Source: Opitutaceae bacterium
Lineage (GTDB): Bacteria; Verrucomicrobiota; Verrucomicrobiia; Opitutales; Opitutaceae
Assembly: GCA_014879845.1 (NCBI GenBank)
Contig: JACSRI010000181.1
Span: forward strand, 1 to 35,683
Length of the DNA stretch: 35,683 nucleotides
Direction: 5' to 3'
Below, in pieces: positions 1 through 8,694 of this stretch. Under the pieces are notes generated by a model. It saw only the letters and a list, made by a program, of their open reading frames with translations. It did no database searches and was not told where the DNA came from. The position numbers and the translations under genes were made by a program. Each line of letters opens with the position of its first letter. Positions within the stretch are counted from its first letter, which is position 1.

Positions 1-475
1 TTCCGATGTCTTGGGCGAAGGTTACGACCACGTTTTTGCGGATAACGACGCTTTTTGTCTTCTCGGGGCTGGTCGCGGTGGGCGGGGTCTCCTGGTATGT
101 CCAGTCCTCGCCGCGCACCTCGAATTCGCGGCCGCGCTCGTAGCCGATCAGGCGGATGAGGCCGGGGCCGGAGACGGTGAGCGTCTTGCGCTCGAGCACG
201 GCGAAGGGGCTCTCGACCACGTTCTCCACGAGGCCGCGGTCGTCGCCCGAGTAGACGGTGAGGCGCAGGCTCTTGATCTCGGCGCGCTCCTCCTTGGGGT
301 CGAAGAGCGCCTCGCTGCCGCGCACCTCCCAGAAGCGGTAACCCTGCTCGTTGAAGACGGGCAGGCGGAAGTCGACGATCGGAGCGGTCGGGATGATCGG
401 TGTCGACGCGCCGATGAGAAGGGCGGCGACGGCCGTGAATCCCGCGGCGAAGAGCAGGCGGCGGTGCGGGATCAT
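1..475 (-). CDS. lptC: LptC-like LPS-export periplasmic protein (5' part; runs off the window)
   Basis: Reading the minus strand from the ATG at 475-473 gives 158 codons with no stop before the window edge, so the C-terminus is missing. The protein begins MIPHRRLLFAAGFTAVAALL, one hydrophobic segment typical of a bitopic anchor or signal peptide, followed by a beta-rich stretch (about residues 30-150: DFRLPVFNEQGYRFWEVRG, then repeated short strands). LptC proteins are anchored to the inner membrane by one helix and pass lipopolysaccharide to LptA. The start overlaps the kdsC stop as ATGA, which suggests translational coupling, and kdsC-lptC is the order known from Enterobacteria. Family assignment rests on topology and neighbourhood more than on strong sequence motifs. 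Another LptA/LptC-fold (OstA-like) periplasmic protein is the alternative. Confidence 0.66.
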   Translation of the reverse strand, partial: MIPHRRLLFAAGFTAVAALLIGASTPIIPTAPIVDFRLPVFNEQGYRFWEVRGSEALFDPKEERAEIKSLRLTVYSGDDRGLVENVVESPFAVLERKTLTVSGPGLIRLIGYERGREFEVRGEDWTYQETPPTATSPEKTKSVVIRKNVVVTFAQDIG

Positions 476-1023
476 GGGCGTGCGGCCGGCGCCGTCGTGT
501 GCGGCGGGATCACGCCGCGGGCCTGCAGGATGAGGTTGGCGACCTCGCGCACGGCCCCGCGGCCGGCCGGCAACGTGGTGATGTAGTCGGCGGCGGCGAG
601 CGCGGCGGGCATGCCGGTGGGCACGGAGATGCCGATCCCCGCGAGGAGCATCGCGCCCACGTCGATGTCGTCGTCGCCCATGTAGCAGAAGTCATCCCGT
701 TCGACGCCCAGCGTCGCGACGAGTTCCTTGAGGGCGACGGCCTTGTCGTGACGGCCCTGGATGAGGTGCGGGATGCGCAGCTCTTCGGCGCGTTTGGTCG
801 AGGCGCCACTGGCACGGCCGGAAATCCAGGCGAGCAACACCCCGTGGTCGCGCAGCCGCGTGAGGCCGAGGCCGTCGAGCACGGAAAACGCCTTGGATTC
901 CGATCCATCCGACGAGACGAGCACGGTGCCGTCGGTGAGCACGCCGTCGACATCCATGGCGAAGAGCTTGATGCGCGCCCAGCGGGCGGCGGCGATCGGC
1001 GGCTTGGCGGGAAGGGAGGACAT
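472..1023 (-). CDS. kdsC: 3-deoxy-D-manno-octulosonate 8-phosphate phosphatase (KdsC)
   Basis: This 183-residue HAD-superfamily phosphatase removes phosphate from KDO 8-phosphate to give KDO for the LPS inner core, in the cytosol. HAD motif I is DVDGVLTDG, with the nucleophile Asp24 and acid/base Asp26. A motif II-like WISGRAS and the motif III/IV region YMGDDDIDVGAM follow, and the length matches the compact, cap-less C0 KdsC subgroup. The ATG at 1023 is used; no Shine-Dalgarno sequence precedes it, and a run of heptamer repeats (1027-1061) takes up the leader. The stop overlaps the lptC-like start (ATGA). The E1 dehydrogenase gene lies 117 bp upstream on the same strand. Identification as KdsC, rather than another HAD phosphatase, is supported by the LptC-like neighbour. 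Confidence 0.92.
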   Translation of the reverse strand: MSSLPAKPPIAAARWARIKLFAMDVDGVLTDGTVLVSSDGSESKAFSVLDGLGLTRLRDHGVLLAWISGRASGASTKRAEELRIPHLIQGRHDKAVALKELVATLGVERDDFCYMGDDDIDVGAMLLAGIGISVPTGMPAALAAADYITTLPAGRGAVREVANLILQARGVIPPHTTAPAARP

Positions 1024-1026
1024 GGA

Positions 1027-1061
1027 AATGACGAGTGCCGAATGACGAATGCCGAGTGTCG
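1027..1061 (-). repeat. Five tandem heptamers in the kdsC leader
   Basis: On the plus strand the units are AATGACG, AGTGCCG, AATGACG, AATGCCG, AGTGTCG, five consecutive 7-nt copies. They begin four bases upstream of the kdsC start codon. Read in the direction of the gene, the units alternate between CGTCATT-like and CGGCATT-like forms. Similar heptamer runs with other units precede thrS and cysS. Confidence 0.85.
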
Positions 1062-1140
1062 GAGATCAGGTGCGGCAGGAGGCAGGCTGGGGCGGGCGTA
1101 TTTCCTCTTTTTGCCGTTTCGGTGTTTTTCTTTGGCCGAA

Positions 1141-3165
1141 CTATTCCAGCCAGCGAATGAGCTGATCGATAATGCTGTCGCGCGAGGGGCGGTAGGCGGC
1201 CTCGAGTTCGGGCGCGAACGGCACGGGGGTGTCGAGCGAGGCGATGCGCAGGGGCGGCGCCTCGAGGTCGAAGAACTGCTCGGTGGTGAAACGCGTGATC
1301 AACTCCGCGCCGAACCCCGCGTTGCGTCGACCCTCGTGGATCACGGCGAGCCGGTGTGTCGTGGCGAGGGAGGCTTTGATCGGTTCGAGTTGGAGCGGCG
1401 CGAGGGCGCGCAGATCCCACACGTCGAGTTCGTGCCCGTACTCACTGGCCAGATACTCGGCCGCCTCGGTGGCGAGGTGCACCATCTCGCCGTAGGCGAT
1501 GACGGTGGCCTTCGTGCCGGCGCGCACGTGGCGCGGCGACCAGACCGAGCGGTAGTGCGGGTCGAAGGCGACCTCGCCCTTGATGCCGCGGTAGAGGCGC
1601 TTGTGCTCGAAGAGCAGGACGGGATTGTCGTCCTCGTAGGCGGCGAGGAGCGCGTTGTAGGCGTCTTGCGGCGTGCTCGGGTAGAGGATCTTCAGGCCTG
1701 GCGTATGGGCGTACATCGCCTCGAGGTCCTGGGAGTGGAACGAACCGAAGGTGAGGCCGCCGCCGCAGGGAAGGCGCAGCACGAGCGGCACCTTCGCGCC
1801 GGAGCGGAAGTGGTAGGTCGCGGCGTTTTGCAGGATCTGCGTCGTGGCCTCGGTCGCGAAGTCGGCGAACTGGAACTCCACGATCGGCCGGTGCCCCGCG
1901 AGCGCGAGCCCGATGGCGTATCCAGTCGTGGCCGACTCGGCCAGCGGCGTGTTGAGCACGCGGCTGCGGCCGAACTCGGCGTAGAGCTTTTCCGTGACCT
2001 TGAACGGGCCGCCGTAGGTCGCGATGTCCTGGCCCATGACGAGCGACTCCGGCCGTTCGCTGAGGATCTTGTGGTGGGCGCGCTGCAGCGCCTGCGCCAT
2101 GGTGAGCGTCTCGGGGGCGCCGCCGGTCTTCCAGGCGATCTCGGCGCGGCTCGGCGCGCAGGTGTCCTCGGTCATGCCGGCGGGCGAGGGCGGCGGGAAC
2201 GTCATCGCCTCCTGCAGCACGGACTCGATGAAGGCCGAGTTGCCCGCCTCGATCGCCTCAAGACGCGCGGTGTGCCCGGCCCCGGCGAGGCGGGCGCGGA
2301 GCTGGACGAGCGCGTCGTCGTCCTGCCAGGCCTCGGTCTGGCCCGGCGGCAGGTAATCGCACGTGTCGTAGGCGGCGTGGCCGCGCAGGCGCAGCGTCTT
2401 CGCCTCGACGAGGAGCGGGCGGCCGGTGCGGCGCACCTTCTCGATGATCTCGTGCAGCGTGCGCAGGGTGTGCGCGGTGTCGCGGGTCTCGAGGACCACG
2501 CCTTCCATGCCGTAGCCGGCGGCGCGCGAGGCGAGGGACTCCACCGCGTACTGTTCGCTCGTCGGCGTGGAGTAGGCGTAGTGGTTGTTTTCGATGACGA
2601 ATACGATAGGGAGCCCGAGCAGGCTCGCGATGTTGAGCGACTCGTGCACGTCGCCGGTGCTGCTGCCGCCGTCGCCGAAGAAGGCCACACCGATCGCGGG
2701 CAGACCGCGGCGGCGCTGCGAGTCGGCCGCTCCGAGGACGTTGGAAAGCATCGCGCCAAGGTGGCTGATCATCGGCAGGCTGCGGTGCGCGGGATCGCCG
2801 TGGTGGATATTGCCCTCGCGGCCCTTGGTCGGACTGCCGCCGTTGGCGAAATACTGGCACGCATGGTCGACCAGGTGGCCGCTCCAGACGATGTGTCCGC
2901 CGAGGTCGCGGTGGGTCCAGGAGACCACGTCGATGGCCTTGTCGAGCAGCAGCGCGATCGGCACGCACAGGCCCTCGTTGCCCTGGCCGCCCGTGACCGT
3001 GCCCTTGATCAGGCCCTGGCGGAAGAGCTCGAGGAAACGGTTGTCCGCCGTGCGCGCGAGGTGCATCCACGCGTAGCACGTGACCAGGTCGGCGTCAGTC
3101 GGGGCGGAGGCGGCAGCCCGCAGGTCGCGGCGCTGCAGGTGCTCGGGATACTCGGGAAACGGCAT
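1141..3165 (-). CDS. Fused alpha-beta E1 component of a 2-oxoacid dehydrogenase complex
   Basis: The 674-residue protein joins the two E1 subunits in one chain. The N-terminal half (about 25-330) is the TPP-binding alpha part: GDGG at 164-167 and the closing NN at 193-194 form the thiamine-diphosphate motif. The C-terminal half (about 350-670) is the beta (transketolase-like) part, with TPLAES and the FQFADF stretch of branched-chain or pyruvate E1 beta subunits. It should decarboxylate a 2-oxoacid and acylate the lipoyl group of an E2 partner. Fused E1 chains of this size are familiar from Bacteroidota and Verrucomicrobiota, where they are usually annotated as 2-oxoisovalerate or generic E1 dehydrogenases. 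No E2 or E3 gene is near, so the substrate (branched-chain 2-oxoacid, pyruvate or acetoin-type) is open. The ATG at 3165 gives the first conserved residues and has no clear ribosome binding site. Confidence 0.88.
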   Translation of the reverse strand: MPFPEYPEHLQRRDLRAAASAPTDADLVTCYAWMHLARTADNRFLELFRQGLIKGTVTGGQGNEGLCVPIALLLDKAIDVVSWTHRDLGGHIVWSGHLVDHACQYFANGGSPTKGREGNIHHGDPAHRSLPMISHLGAMLSNVLGAADSQRRRGLPAIGVAFFGDGGSSTGDVHESLNIASLLGLPIVFVIENNHYAYSTPTSEQYAVESLASRAAGYGMEGVVLETRDTAHTLRTLHEIIEKVRRTGRPLLVEAKTLRLRGHAAYDTCDYLPPGQTEAWQDDDALVQLRARLAGAGHTARLEAIEAGNSAFIESVLQEAMTFPPPSPAGMTEDTCAPSRAEIAWKTGGAPETLTMAQALQRAHHKILSERPESLVMGQDIATYGGPFKVTEKLYAEFGRSRVLNTPLAESATTGYAIGLALAGHRPIVEFQFADFATEATTQILQNAATYHFRSGAKVPLVLRLPCGGGLTFGSFHSQDLEAMYAHTPGLKILYPSTPQDAYNALLAAYEDDNPVLLFEHKRLYRGIKGEVAFDPHYRSVWSPRHVRAGTKATVIAYGEMVHLATEAAEYLASEYGHELDVWDLRALAPLQLEPIKASLATTHRLAVIHEGRRNAGFGAELITRFTTEQFFDLEAPPLRIASLDTPVPFAPELEAAYRPSRDSIIDQLIRWLE

Positions 3166-3289
3166 GGCGCGGTATGCCGCCGAGAAAACGCGCGCCGTGA
3201 GGCACGCACGAGGAAAAACGGCGCGTCCGCCGGCGTCGGGTTTTCCCCTGAGCCGGGGACCGTCGTGTCGCGTTACCCGGGCGCGTGCG

Positions 3290-3676
3290 TCAGGCCACGG
3301 ACAACTGAGGCGTGCCGGCGCGCGCGGACTTTTTCAGATGGATGGTGAGGATGCCATCGCGCAACGCACCCCAGATGCTGCGCGTGTCGACCTGGTCACC
3401 CAGCTGCACGCGCAGCTGGTAGTGCGGCTGGACGGCCTCGAAGGCGGCGGCCTGGAAATTGGGACGCACGGGCAGCGCCTTGCGCGCGGTCACGATGAGC
3501 TCGTCGTCGGCTGTGACGGCGAGTTCGACGGCCCCGGCCTCGACGCCTGGTACGAAGACTTCGAGGTCGACCGTGCGTGCTTTCTCCCGGCACGCGAAAC
3601 GCGGCTTCTGATAACCGTGGAACGTGGCGGTGAGAGTCTGGAAAACGGGAACGATTTTCTTGATGAGTCGGCGCAT
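3290..3676 (-). CDS. Hsp20/alpha-crystallin family small heat-shock protein
   Basis: A 128-residue protein starting MRRLIKKIVPVFQTL. A central alpha-crystallin-type domain covers about residues 30-120 (VDLEVFVPGVEAGAVELAVTADDELIVTARK, then VQLGDQVDTRSIWGALRDGILTIHLKK), with the conserved A-x-x-x-(N/D)-G-(I/V)-L motif seen as ALRDGILTI. Such proteins hold unfolding proteins in solution as ATP-independent oligomeric holdases. The start at 3676 is chosen because GGGAGG lies eight bases upstream. The frame stays open further upstream, but that stretch is arginine- and proline-rich and shows no family similarity. The gene lies 124 bp upstream of the E1 dehydrogenase on the same strand; I see no terminator between them, so cotranscription is possible. 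Confidence 0.85.
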   Translation of the reverse strand: MRRLIKKIVPVFQTLTATFHGYQKPRFACREKARTVDLEVFVPGVEAGAVELAVTADDELIVTARKALPVRPNFQAAAFEAVQPHYQLRVQLGDQVDTRSIWGALRDGILTIHLKKSARAGTPQLSVA

Positions 3677-3957
3677 GGTGATGGCCTCCCGAGGGGAGCC
3701 CGTCTGCGTCGTCCGGTCGTGAACAAGACCGCGGTGGACGTCAGTGGGCTCGAGCGTGCTGGGTTTGCGGGTTGAAGGCATCCGCGCACGTCCGGCCGGC
3801 CTGCTTTCGCAGGGACGCGCGACGGACGACGATGGCGGGGATGCGGGACATGGTGACGTTGTGAATCGGAGGATTCGCCGGGAGTTTAAGCCGCTTCTGT
3901 GCCAATCGCGAGACGATGGCGTGAAAGGCGTGTCAACGATCCGGCGACGGTGAACCG

Positions 3958-5904
3958 CTATCGGGCGGCCCGGGGCGGCTGCGGGCGTGCGGTCTTCACC
4001 CAGGTGCCGCGTGTCGTGACGATTTCGAGACGCCGCGCGATCTCGAGGATGGCGGCTCGCAGGCGCCAGTATTCGGACGGCCGGTTGCGCGCATGCCACA
4101 CGGCGGCGAACTCCGCCTCGAATCGCCGCAGTTCCTGCGTGACCTCGAGCGCCGGCGCGAGGCCGCGAGGCGACGTGCGGCCGCGCGCGAGGCAGATGAG
4201 GTGCGCGCCGAGCCGGTTGAACAACGCCGAGCCGCGGCACCCGAGCAGCATCTCGCGTCGCGCGAGCGGCGTAGGCGTGTCTGCTTCGGGCACGAGACGG
4301 GCGAGGCGCGCGGCTATCATGTCGAGGCGGGCAGCGGCGGCCGCGGCACGGCGCGGGTCGATTGCGAGCAAGTCGGCCGGCAGGCCGGTGCGCTCGTCCC
4401 ACCAACTCGCCGGACGATGCGGCGTCGGGTCGAGCCAAAGGGTGAACAGGCGCCACGAGACTAGGTTGAGCCGACCGGCCTCGCGCAACAGGGCCGTGAC
4501 CCGGCCGCTGGCATCACCGTGCTCGAGGCGCGCGAATGCGGCGTCGAAGGCCTCGGCGTCGGTGCCGCGCGTGTTCCAGGCCGCGGCGGCGCCGAGGAGC
4601 AGGCCGTGGGCACTGTTGCCCAGGCAGTTGATGTGCCCGCGGTCGCCCCAGTCGGTGTTGAGCAGGCCGACCGCGCCGTCGCGCCGGCCGCGTCGGGCGA
4701 AGGCGAGGATGTTGGCCGTGGCCGTATCCAGATCGTTGAGCCAGCGGTCCCAGCCGGTCACGCCCGGGCAGACATAGAAAGGGACGCGCGCTCTTTTGAA
4801 CAGGCGCGACTTGGTGTCATGCAGGTCGGCCGAATAGTCCCAGTCGAGCGCCACGACGTCGCCCGGGAGTTCGCGCACGAGTTCGGGGTGGTTGCCCACG
4901 ATGTCGCCCCAGAACATCGGCGTCGCGCCGGCCTCGCGCACGACGGCGATGAGTTTCTTGAGGAAATCGAGGTAGAGCCGGCCGGTCCCGGAGCGCGCGG
5001 CCTCGACGGCGTTGCGCCCCTTGCCGAGGTCGAAGGTCTCGTCGCAGCAGAGGTTGAACCGGCTTGAGCGGAAGAGCGGTCTCAGCTCGAGGATCATCTC
5101 GCGCACGAGCGCGAGCGACGCGTCGTTGCGCGCATCCAGCGTGTAGTGCCCCATGCGGTCCCACCAGGAGAACGGCAGCTGCGAGGCGTCGATGGGCAAC
5201 TCGTTGAGATGGTGTTTCCGCGGGCTGACCAGCGCGGTGTAGAAGTGCCCGAACGTGCTGAGCGAGGGCACGAGCTCGACGTGGTGGCGCGCGGCATAGT
5301 CGTCGATCGCACGGATGTCCTCGGCCGTGAGCGGATCGGCGCCGGCCCAGATGTCGGGATGGTTCGCGAAAGCGAAGGTGTGCTCGATGTAGAGCTGGAG
5401 GTGATTGACCTTGTAGTGCGCGAGCTTGCGGACGAGCTCGAGCAGCGTCTCGCGCGTCGGGACCTTGCCGCGCGAGATGTCGTGATACACGCCGCGCACG
5501 GGATAGTCGGGGCCGTCGTCGATCTGCAGGGCGGGAATGCGGCCGTCGAGGGCCTGGGCGACGAGCTGCGCGAGGGTCTGGACACCGTAGTACAACCCGG
5601 CCCGGCCGCCGCCTGTGATGGTGATCTGGTCGGGCGTGACCTGGATCAGGTAGTGCTCGGCGCTGGCCAGTCGCCCGACCTGAAGGAAGACCGCCCCCGC
5701 GCGCGGCGAGGCGCCCCGGCCGATGGCCGGCAGGTGCCCCACGGGCCCGGCGAGCACGGCGGCGAGGGCGCGTGCCTCGTCGTCGGCGGACCCGGGCAGG
5801 GAGGAATCGATCACGATCAGTCCGAAGCGCGCGAGATCGGCGAAGCCGGTCCGCGAACGCAGGCGCTTGGGGGTGGGGATGAGACGCAACGGGGAGCTGC
5901 TCAC
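3958..5904 (-). CDS. Glycoside hydrolase family 20-like beta-N-acetylhexosaminidase
   Basis: With the GTG start at 5904 the protein has 648 residues. An N-terminal GH20b-like domain (about 5-125, containing LTITGGG-type strands and GLYYGVQTLAQL) leads into a TIM barrel opening with DDGPDYPVRGVYHDISRGKVPT. The paired catalytic residues of GH20 appear as Asp288-Glu289 in NLCCDETFDLGKG; in this family Glu is the acid/base and Asp orients the substrate N-acetyl group. WGDIVGNHPEL and NTDWGDRGH lie in the later barrel strands. No signal peptide is seen from this start, so a cytosolic role on imported oligosaccharides is possible. The frame remains open to 6231, but the extra sequence is low-complexity and arginine-rich, so I reject the longer start. 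It is divergent from an MFS transporter, which suggests joint uptake and hydrolysis of a GlcNAc- or uronate-containing substrate (inference). Confidence 0.8.
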   Translation of the reverse strand: MSSSPLRLIPTPKRLRSRTGFADLARFGLIVIDSSLPGSADDEARALAAVLAGPVGHLPAIGRGASPRAGAVFLQVGRLASAEHYLIQVTPDQITITGGGRAGLYYGVQTLAQLVAQALDGRIPALQIDDGPDYPVRGVYHDISRGKVPTRETLLELVRKLAHYKVNHLQLYIEHTFAFANHPDIWAGADPLTAEDIRAIDDYAARHHVELVPSLSTFGHFYTALVSPRKHHLNELPIDASQLPFSWWDRMGHYTLDARNDASLALVREMILELRPLFRSSRFNLCCDETFDLGKGRNAVEAARSGTGRLYLDFLKKLIAVVREAGATPMFWGDIVGNHPELVRELPGDVVALDWDYSADLHDTKSRLFKRARVPFYVCPGVTGWDRWLNDLDTATANILAFARRGRRDGAVGLLNTDWGDRGHINCLGNSAHGLLLGAAAAWNTRGTDAEAFDAAFARLEHGDASGRVTALLREAGRLNLVSWRLFTLWLDPTPHRPASWWDERTGLPADLLAIDPRRAAAAAARLDMIAARLARLVPEADTPTPLARREMLLGCRGSALFNRLGAHLICLARGRTSPRGLAPALEVTQELRRFEAEFAAVWHARNRPSEYWRLRAAILEIARRLEIVTTRGTWVKTARPQPPRAAR

Positions 5905-6240
5905 GGGAGCGCATCGTGCGCAATCGCGCTGCACGGCCAAGCGTTTACGCGCATTCGCGGTCCCTCGGGCCGGTCGGCCCGAGCCGGAAACAACGGACAT
6001 CGAGCGAAGGTGGGCGACTCGCATGGGTGGCCCGAAACGAGACCGGCGCATCGGGTGTCGGCCGAAGCGGCGGAGGGCGCTTTTCCGAAATTTCAGGCTG
6101 GGCTTTTGAACACGTGTCCGGAATATGGCGGGCCGTCTGTCACCCCTCGTCGTTTGCCCCGGCCGTGGCCCGCGGCCGGACGCCCGACGGCGAGCGTGCG
6201 CCTCACACTCCCTAGACCAACACCCCAACACCTGGAGACC
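5905..6240. other. Intergenic region between divergent GH20 and MFS genes
   Basis: This 336-bp stretch must hold the promoters of both divergent genes. I see an AT-richer core around 6081-6130 with the perfect palindrome GAAATTTC at 6087-6094, which could be an operator core. No pair of -35/-10 boxes with good spacing stands out on either strand. The MFS ribosome binding site (CTGGAG) is at its right end. No supported gene lies inside. Confidence 0.5.
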
Positions 6241-7644
6241 ATGTCCTTCGCGACCGTAAACCAGAAGATCGGCAACTACCGCTGGACGATCTGTGCGCTG
6301 GTATTTGCCGCCACCACCATCAACTACCTGGACCGCATGGTCCTCGGCCTGCTCAAGGAGACGCTGTCCAACGACGGCGTCTTCGGCGCGAGCAAGGCCG
6401 ATCAGGAGATCAACTATTCCACCGTGGTGATCTGTTTCCAGATCGCCTACGCGCTCGGCATGCTCGCGGCCGGCAAGTTTATCGACTGGGTCGGCACCAA
6501 GCGCGGCTACGCCTACTCACTTATCGGCTGGAGCGTCGCGGCTATCGGCCACGCGTTCGGTCACCACACCTGGAGTTTCGGCTTCTGGCGCGCCGCGCTG
6601 GGCGTGACCGAGTCCGGAAACTTTCCGGCGGCGAACAAGACCATCGCCGAGTGGTTCCCGAAGAAGGAGCGCGCCTTCGCCACCGGACTCTACAATTCCG
6701 GCGCCAACGTCGGTGCGATCGTGGCTCCCCTGACCGTGCCGTATATCGCCGAGTGGTGGGGCTGGGAATGGGCGTTCATCATCACCGGCGTGGTCGGCCT
6801 CATCTGGCTGGCCTTCTGGTTCACCATGTATGAGAGCCCGGCGAACAAGCTGAAGAGCGGGCATCTCCAACAAGCCGAGTATGACTTCATCCACAGTGAC
6901 GTCGACGAGCAGCAGGTCGAAAAGGCCGAGGATGCCAAGGACAAGGTGTCGTGGTTCAAGCTGCTGACTTTCCGGCAGACCTGGGCGTTCGTGGTGGGCA
7001 AGTTCCTGACCGACCCGATCTGGTGGTTCTACCTGTTCTGGCTGCCGGGTTTCCTCGGCGGGGAAAACGCGCGCAAGACCGAGGCGTTCCTCTTGGCCAA
7101 TCCCGGCTACACCGGCGAAAAGGCGGACATCCCCGGCATCATCAGCTGGATGCTCGCGCTGGCGGTCGTGTACTCGATCTCGACGGTGGGTTCGATCTTC
7201 GGCGGATGGCTGCCCAAGAAGTTCATCAACGGCGGCATGGACTCGAACAAGGCGCGCAAGCTCGCGATGTTCATCTTCGCGCTGTTCCCGCTGGTCGTGC
7301 TGGCCGCCTCGCGCCTGGGCGCGATCAACACCTGGCTGGCGGTGCTCACCATCGGCGTCGCTTGCGCCGCCCACCAGGCTTGGTCGGCCAATATCTTCAC
7401 CACGGTCTCCGACATGTTCCCCAAGAAGACGGTGGCTTCGGTCACCGGCATCGGTGGCATGGCGGGCGCGGTCGGCGGCATCCTCATCGCCCGTGCAGCC
7501 GGTCTGCTCCTGGCGCACTTCACGCAGAAGGGCCACGTGGAGGCCGGCTACGCGATCCTCTTCGTGATCTGCGGCTCAGCCTACGTCACGGCCTGGGTGT
7601 TGATGCACCTGCTCGTGCCGAAGTTTAAGAAGATCGAGGTCTGA
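6241..7644 (+). CDS. MFS transporter, anion:cation symporter (hexuronate/ExuT-like) family
   Basis: A 467-residue polytopic inner-membrane protein with about twelve hydrophobic segments. The first helix ends in NYLDRMVLG, a pattern typical of the ACS branch (ExuT, GudP, DgoT) of the major facilitator superfamily, and the loop between helices 2 and 3 carries DWVGTKRG, the MFS D-x-x-G-x-[KR]-R-type motif. GVTESGNFPAANKTIAEWFPKKERA is a strongly ACS-like helix 4-loop region. A charged cytosolic loop (about 205-235) separates the two halves. It likely imports a sugar acid or sugar with protons. CTGGAG five bases before ATG 6241 supports the start. It is divergent from the GH20 gene and followed by a strong terminator, so it is probably a single-gene unit. 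The substrate cannot be read from the sequence. Confidence 0.88.
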   Translation: MSFATVNQKIGNYRWTICALVFAATTINYLDRMVLGLLKETLSNDGVFGASKADQEINYSTVVICFQIAYALGMLAAGKFIDWVGTKRGYAYSLIGWSVAAIGHAFGHHTWSFGFWRAALGVTESGNFPAANKTIAEWFPKKERAFATGLYNSGANVGAIVAPLTVPYIAEWWGWEWAFIITGVVGLIWLAFWFTMYESPANKLKSGHLQQAEYDFIHSDVDEQQVEKAEDAKDKVSWFKLLTFRQTWAFVVGKFLTDPIWWFYLFWLPGFLGGENARKTEAFLLANPGYTGEKADIPGIISWMLALAVVYSISTVGSIFGGWLPKKFINGGMDSNKARKLAMFIFALFPLVVLAASRLGAINTWLAVLTIGVACAAHQAWSANIFTTVSDMFPKKTVASVTGIGGMAGAVGGILIARAAGLLLAHFTQKGHVEAGYAILFVICGSAYVTAWVLMHLLVPKFKKIEV

Positions 7645-7674
7645 CCTCGTCGCCTCGCCCCATGCGGGCATGAG

Positions 7675-7713
7675 ACGGCCCGTCGCCACTGTGGCGGCGG
7701 GCCGTTTTGTTTT
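7675..7713 (+). terminator. Rho-independent terminator after the MFS gene
   Basis: A 13-bp stem (7675-7687 with 7693-7705, one G-T pair) with the five-base loop ACTGT is followed by TTTTGTTTT. It lies 30 bp beyond the MFS stop and just before the end of the convergent RmlD-like gene. Confidence 0.9.
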
Positions 7714-7718
7714 CGGTA

Positions 7719-8663
7719 TCAGCGACCGAAATACCAATCCCGGCAGCCCGGCGGCACGGCCAGGCGCTCGAGCATCGCGTCAAACGACTCCTGGCGCGTC
7801 TTGATCAGCCCGGCGAGCGGCGCGCAATCGAGCGCAAGGCTCGGCTGGCGCGGCGGTGCTCCGGGGCGCGCATCGTCGGCCTGCCCTGCTTCCTCGACGA
7901 GTTCGTCGGCCGGGAGATTGAAGTGTCGCGCCACGCGCCGGCCCATCTCGGCGCGCGAGATAGGCTCCGCTCCGGCCCAGTGAAAGAGCCCGCGTGTGGC
8001 GGCGTCGTGCCGCTCGCAGAGCTCGACGATCATCTCCGCCACATTTTCCGCCGAGCACGGCTGGCGGATCTCGTCGCGATACAGGCGCGCGCGTTTTCCC
8101 GCCGCCCACGTCATGAAGAGCCGCTCGTGCAGGCTGCGTCGCCCGGTCAGGCTGTTGCCGCCGAGCAGGGGTAGGCGGATGGTCGCGCCGGTCTCCGGGG
8201 CGAAGCGCGCGACGAGTTGCTCCGACTCCACCTTCTGGCGCGCGTAGAGGTTCGGCGGGGCGACCAGGTCGGATGGGTGATAGGGCGCGCGCGTGCCGTC
8301 GAAGACCTGCTCGCTCGAGAGATGAAGGAAGCGCGCCCCGACGTGGTGGGCGACCTGGGCGAGGGTGGCGGGGAGCGCGACGTTGACTGCGTGTGAGCGT
8401 GCCGGGTCGGCCTCGCATTGCGGCACTTCCGAGATCGCGGCGGCGTTGACGATCGCATCCGGGAACACCTCGAGTGCGAGGGTCCGCACCGCCGCGTCGT
8501 CGGCGAGGTCGACCCGCTCCACGCGCGCCGCGCCCGGTATCGCGCCGTCGAAACGGCCGACGACCGCGATCACGTCGAATCCCCGCCGCGCCGCGGTGGA
8601 CGCGACGTTGGAGCCAACGAGGCCGGAGGCGCCCGTGAGGAGGAGTCGTGGAGAACGTGTCAT
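7719..8663 (-). CDS. RmlD-like NAD(P)-dependent sugar-nucleotide reductase/epimerase (extended SDR)
   Basis: A 314-residue extended short-chain dehydrogenase. The Rossmann glycine motif TGASGLVG is at residues 10-17, and the catalytic pair YxxxK is Tyr140 and Lys144 in LYARQKVES. HLSSEQVFDGTRAPYHPSD resembles the RmlD (dTDP-4-dehydrorhamnose reductase) substrate region (typically S-T-D-Y-V-F-D-G), with SSEQVFDG here. Likely a 4-keto sugar-nucleotide reductase or epimerase acting in the cytosol. The start at 8663 places the Rossmann motif at the usual distance from the N-terminus; the frame runs open to 8801 without useful homology. The neighbour upstream on the same strand (31 bp away) encodes an unknown membrane protein. 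Other rhamnose-pathway genes (rmlA, rmlB, rmlC) are not in view, so the exact substrate is uncertain. Confidence 0.78.
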   Translation of the reverse strand: MTRSPRLLLTGASGLVGSNVASTAARRGFDVIAVVGRFDGAIPGAARVERVDLADDAAVRTLALEVFPDAIVNAAAISEVPQCEADPARSHAVNVALPATLAQVAHHVGARFLHLSSEQVFDGTRAPYHPSDLVAPPNLYARQKVESEQLVARFAPETGATIRLPLLGGNSLTGRRSLHERLFMTWAAGKRARLYRDEIRQPCSAENVAEMIVELCERHDAATRGLFHWAGAEPISRAEMGRRVARHFNLPADELVEEAGQADDARPGAPPRQPSLALDCAPLAGLIKTRQESFDAMLERLAVPPGCRDWYFGR

Positions 8664-8694
8664 GTGCGGCGATGCGTGGGCCTCGACAGTCGTG

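Noticed and set aside
499-3348. 949-codon plus-strand frame across kdsC and the E1 gene
   Set aside because: It is antisense to two clearly identified genes and runs through the heptamer repeat; its product is low-complexity.
3741-3851. 36-codon ORF on the minus strand upstream of the Hsp20 gene
   Set aside because: No ribosome binding site or recognisable pattern. It may be a leader peptide, but nothing supports this over chance in GC-rich sequence.
5905-6231. N-terminal extension of the GH20 protein to 6231
   Set aside because: The added residues are arginine-rich low-complexity with no signal peptide; the GH20b domain begins right after GTG 5904.
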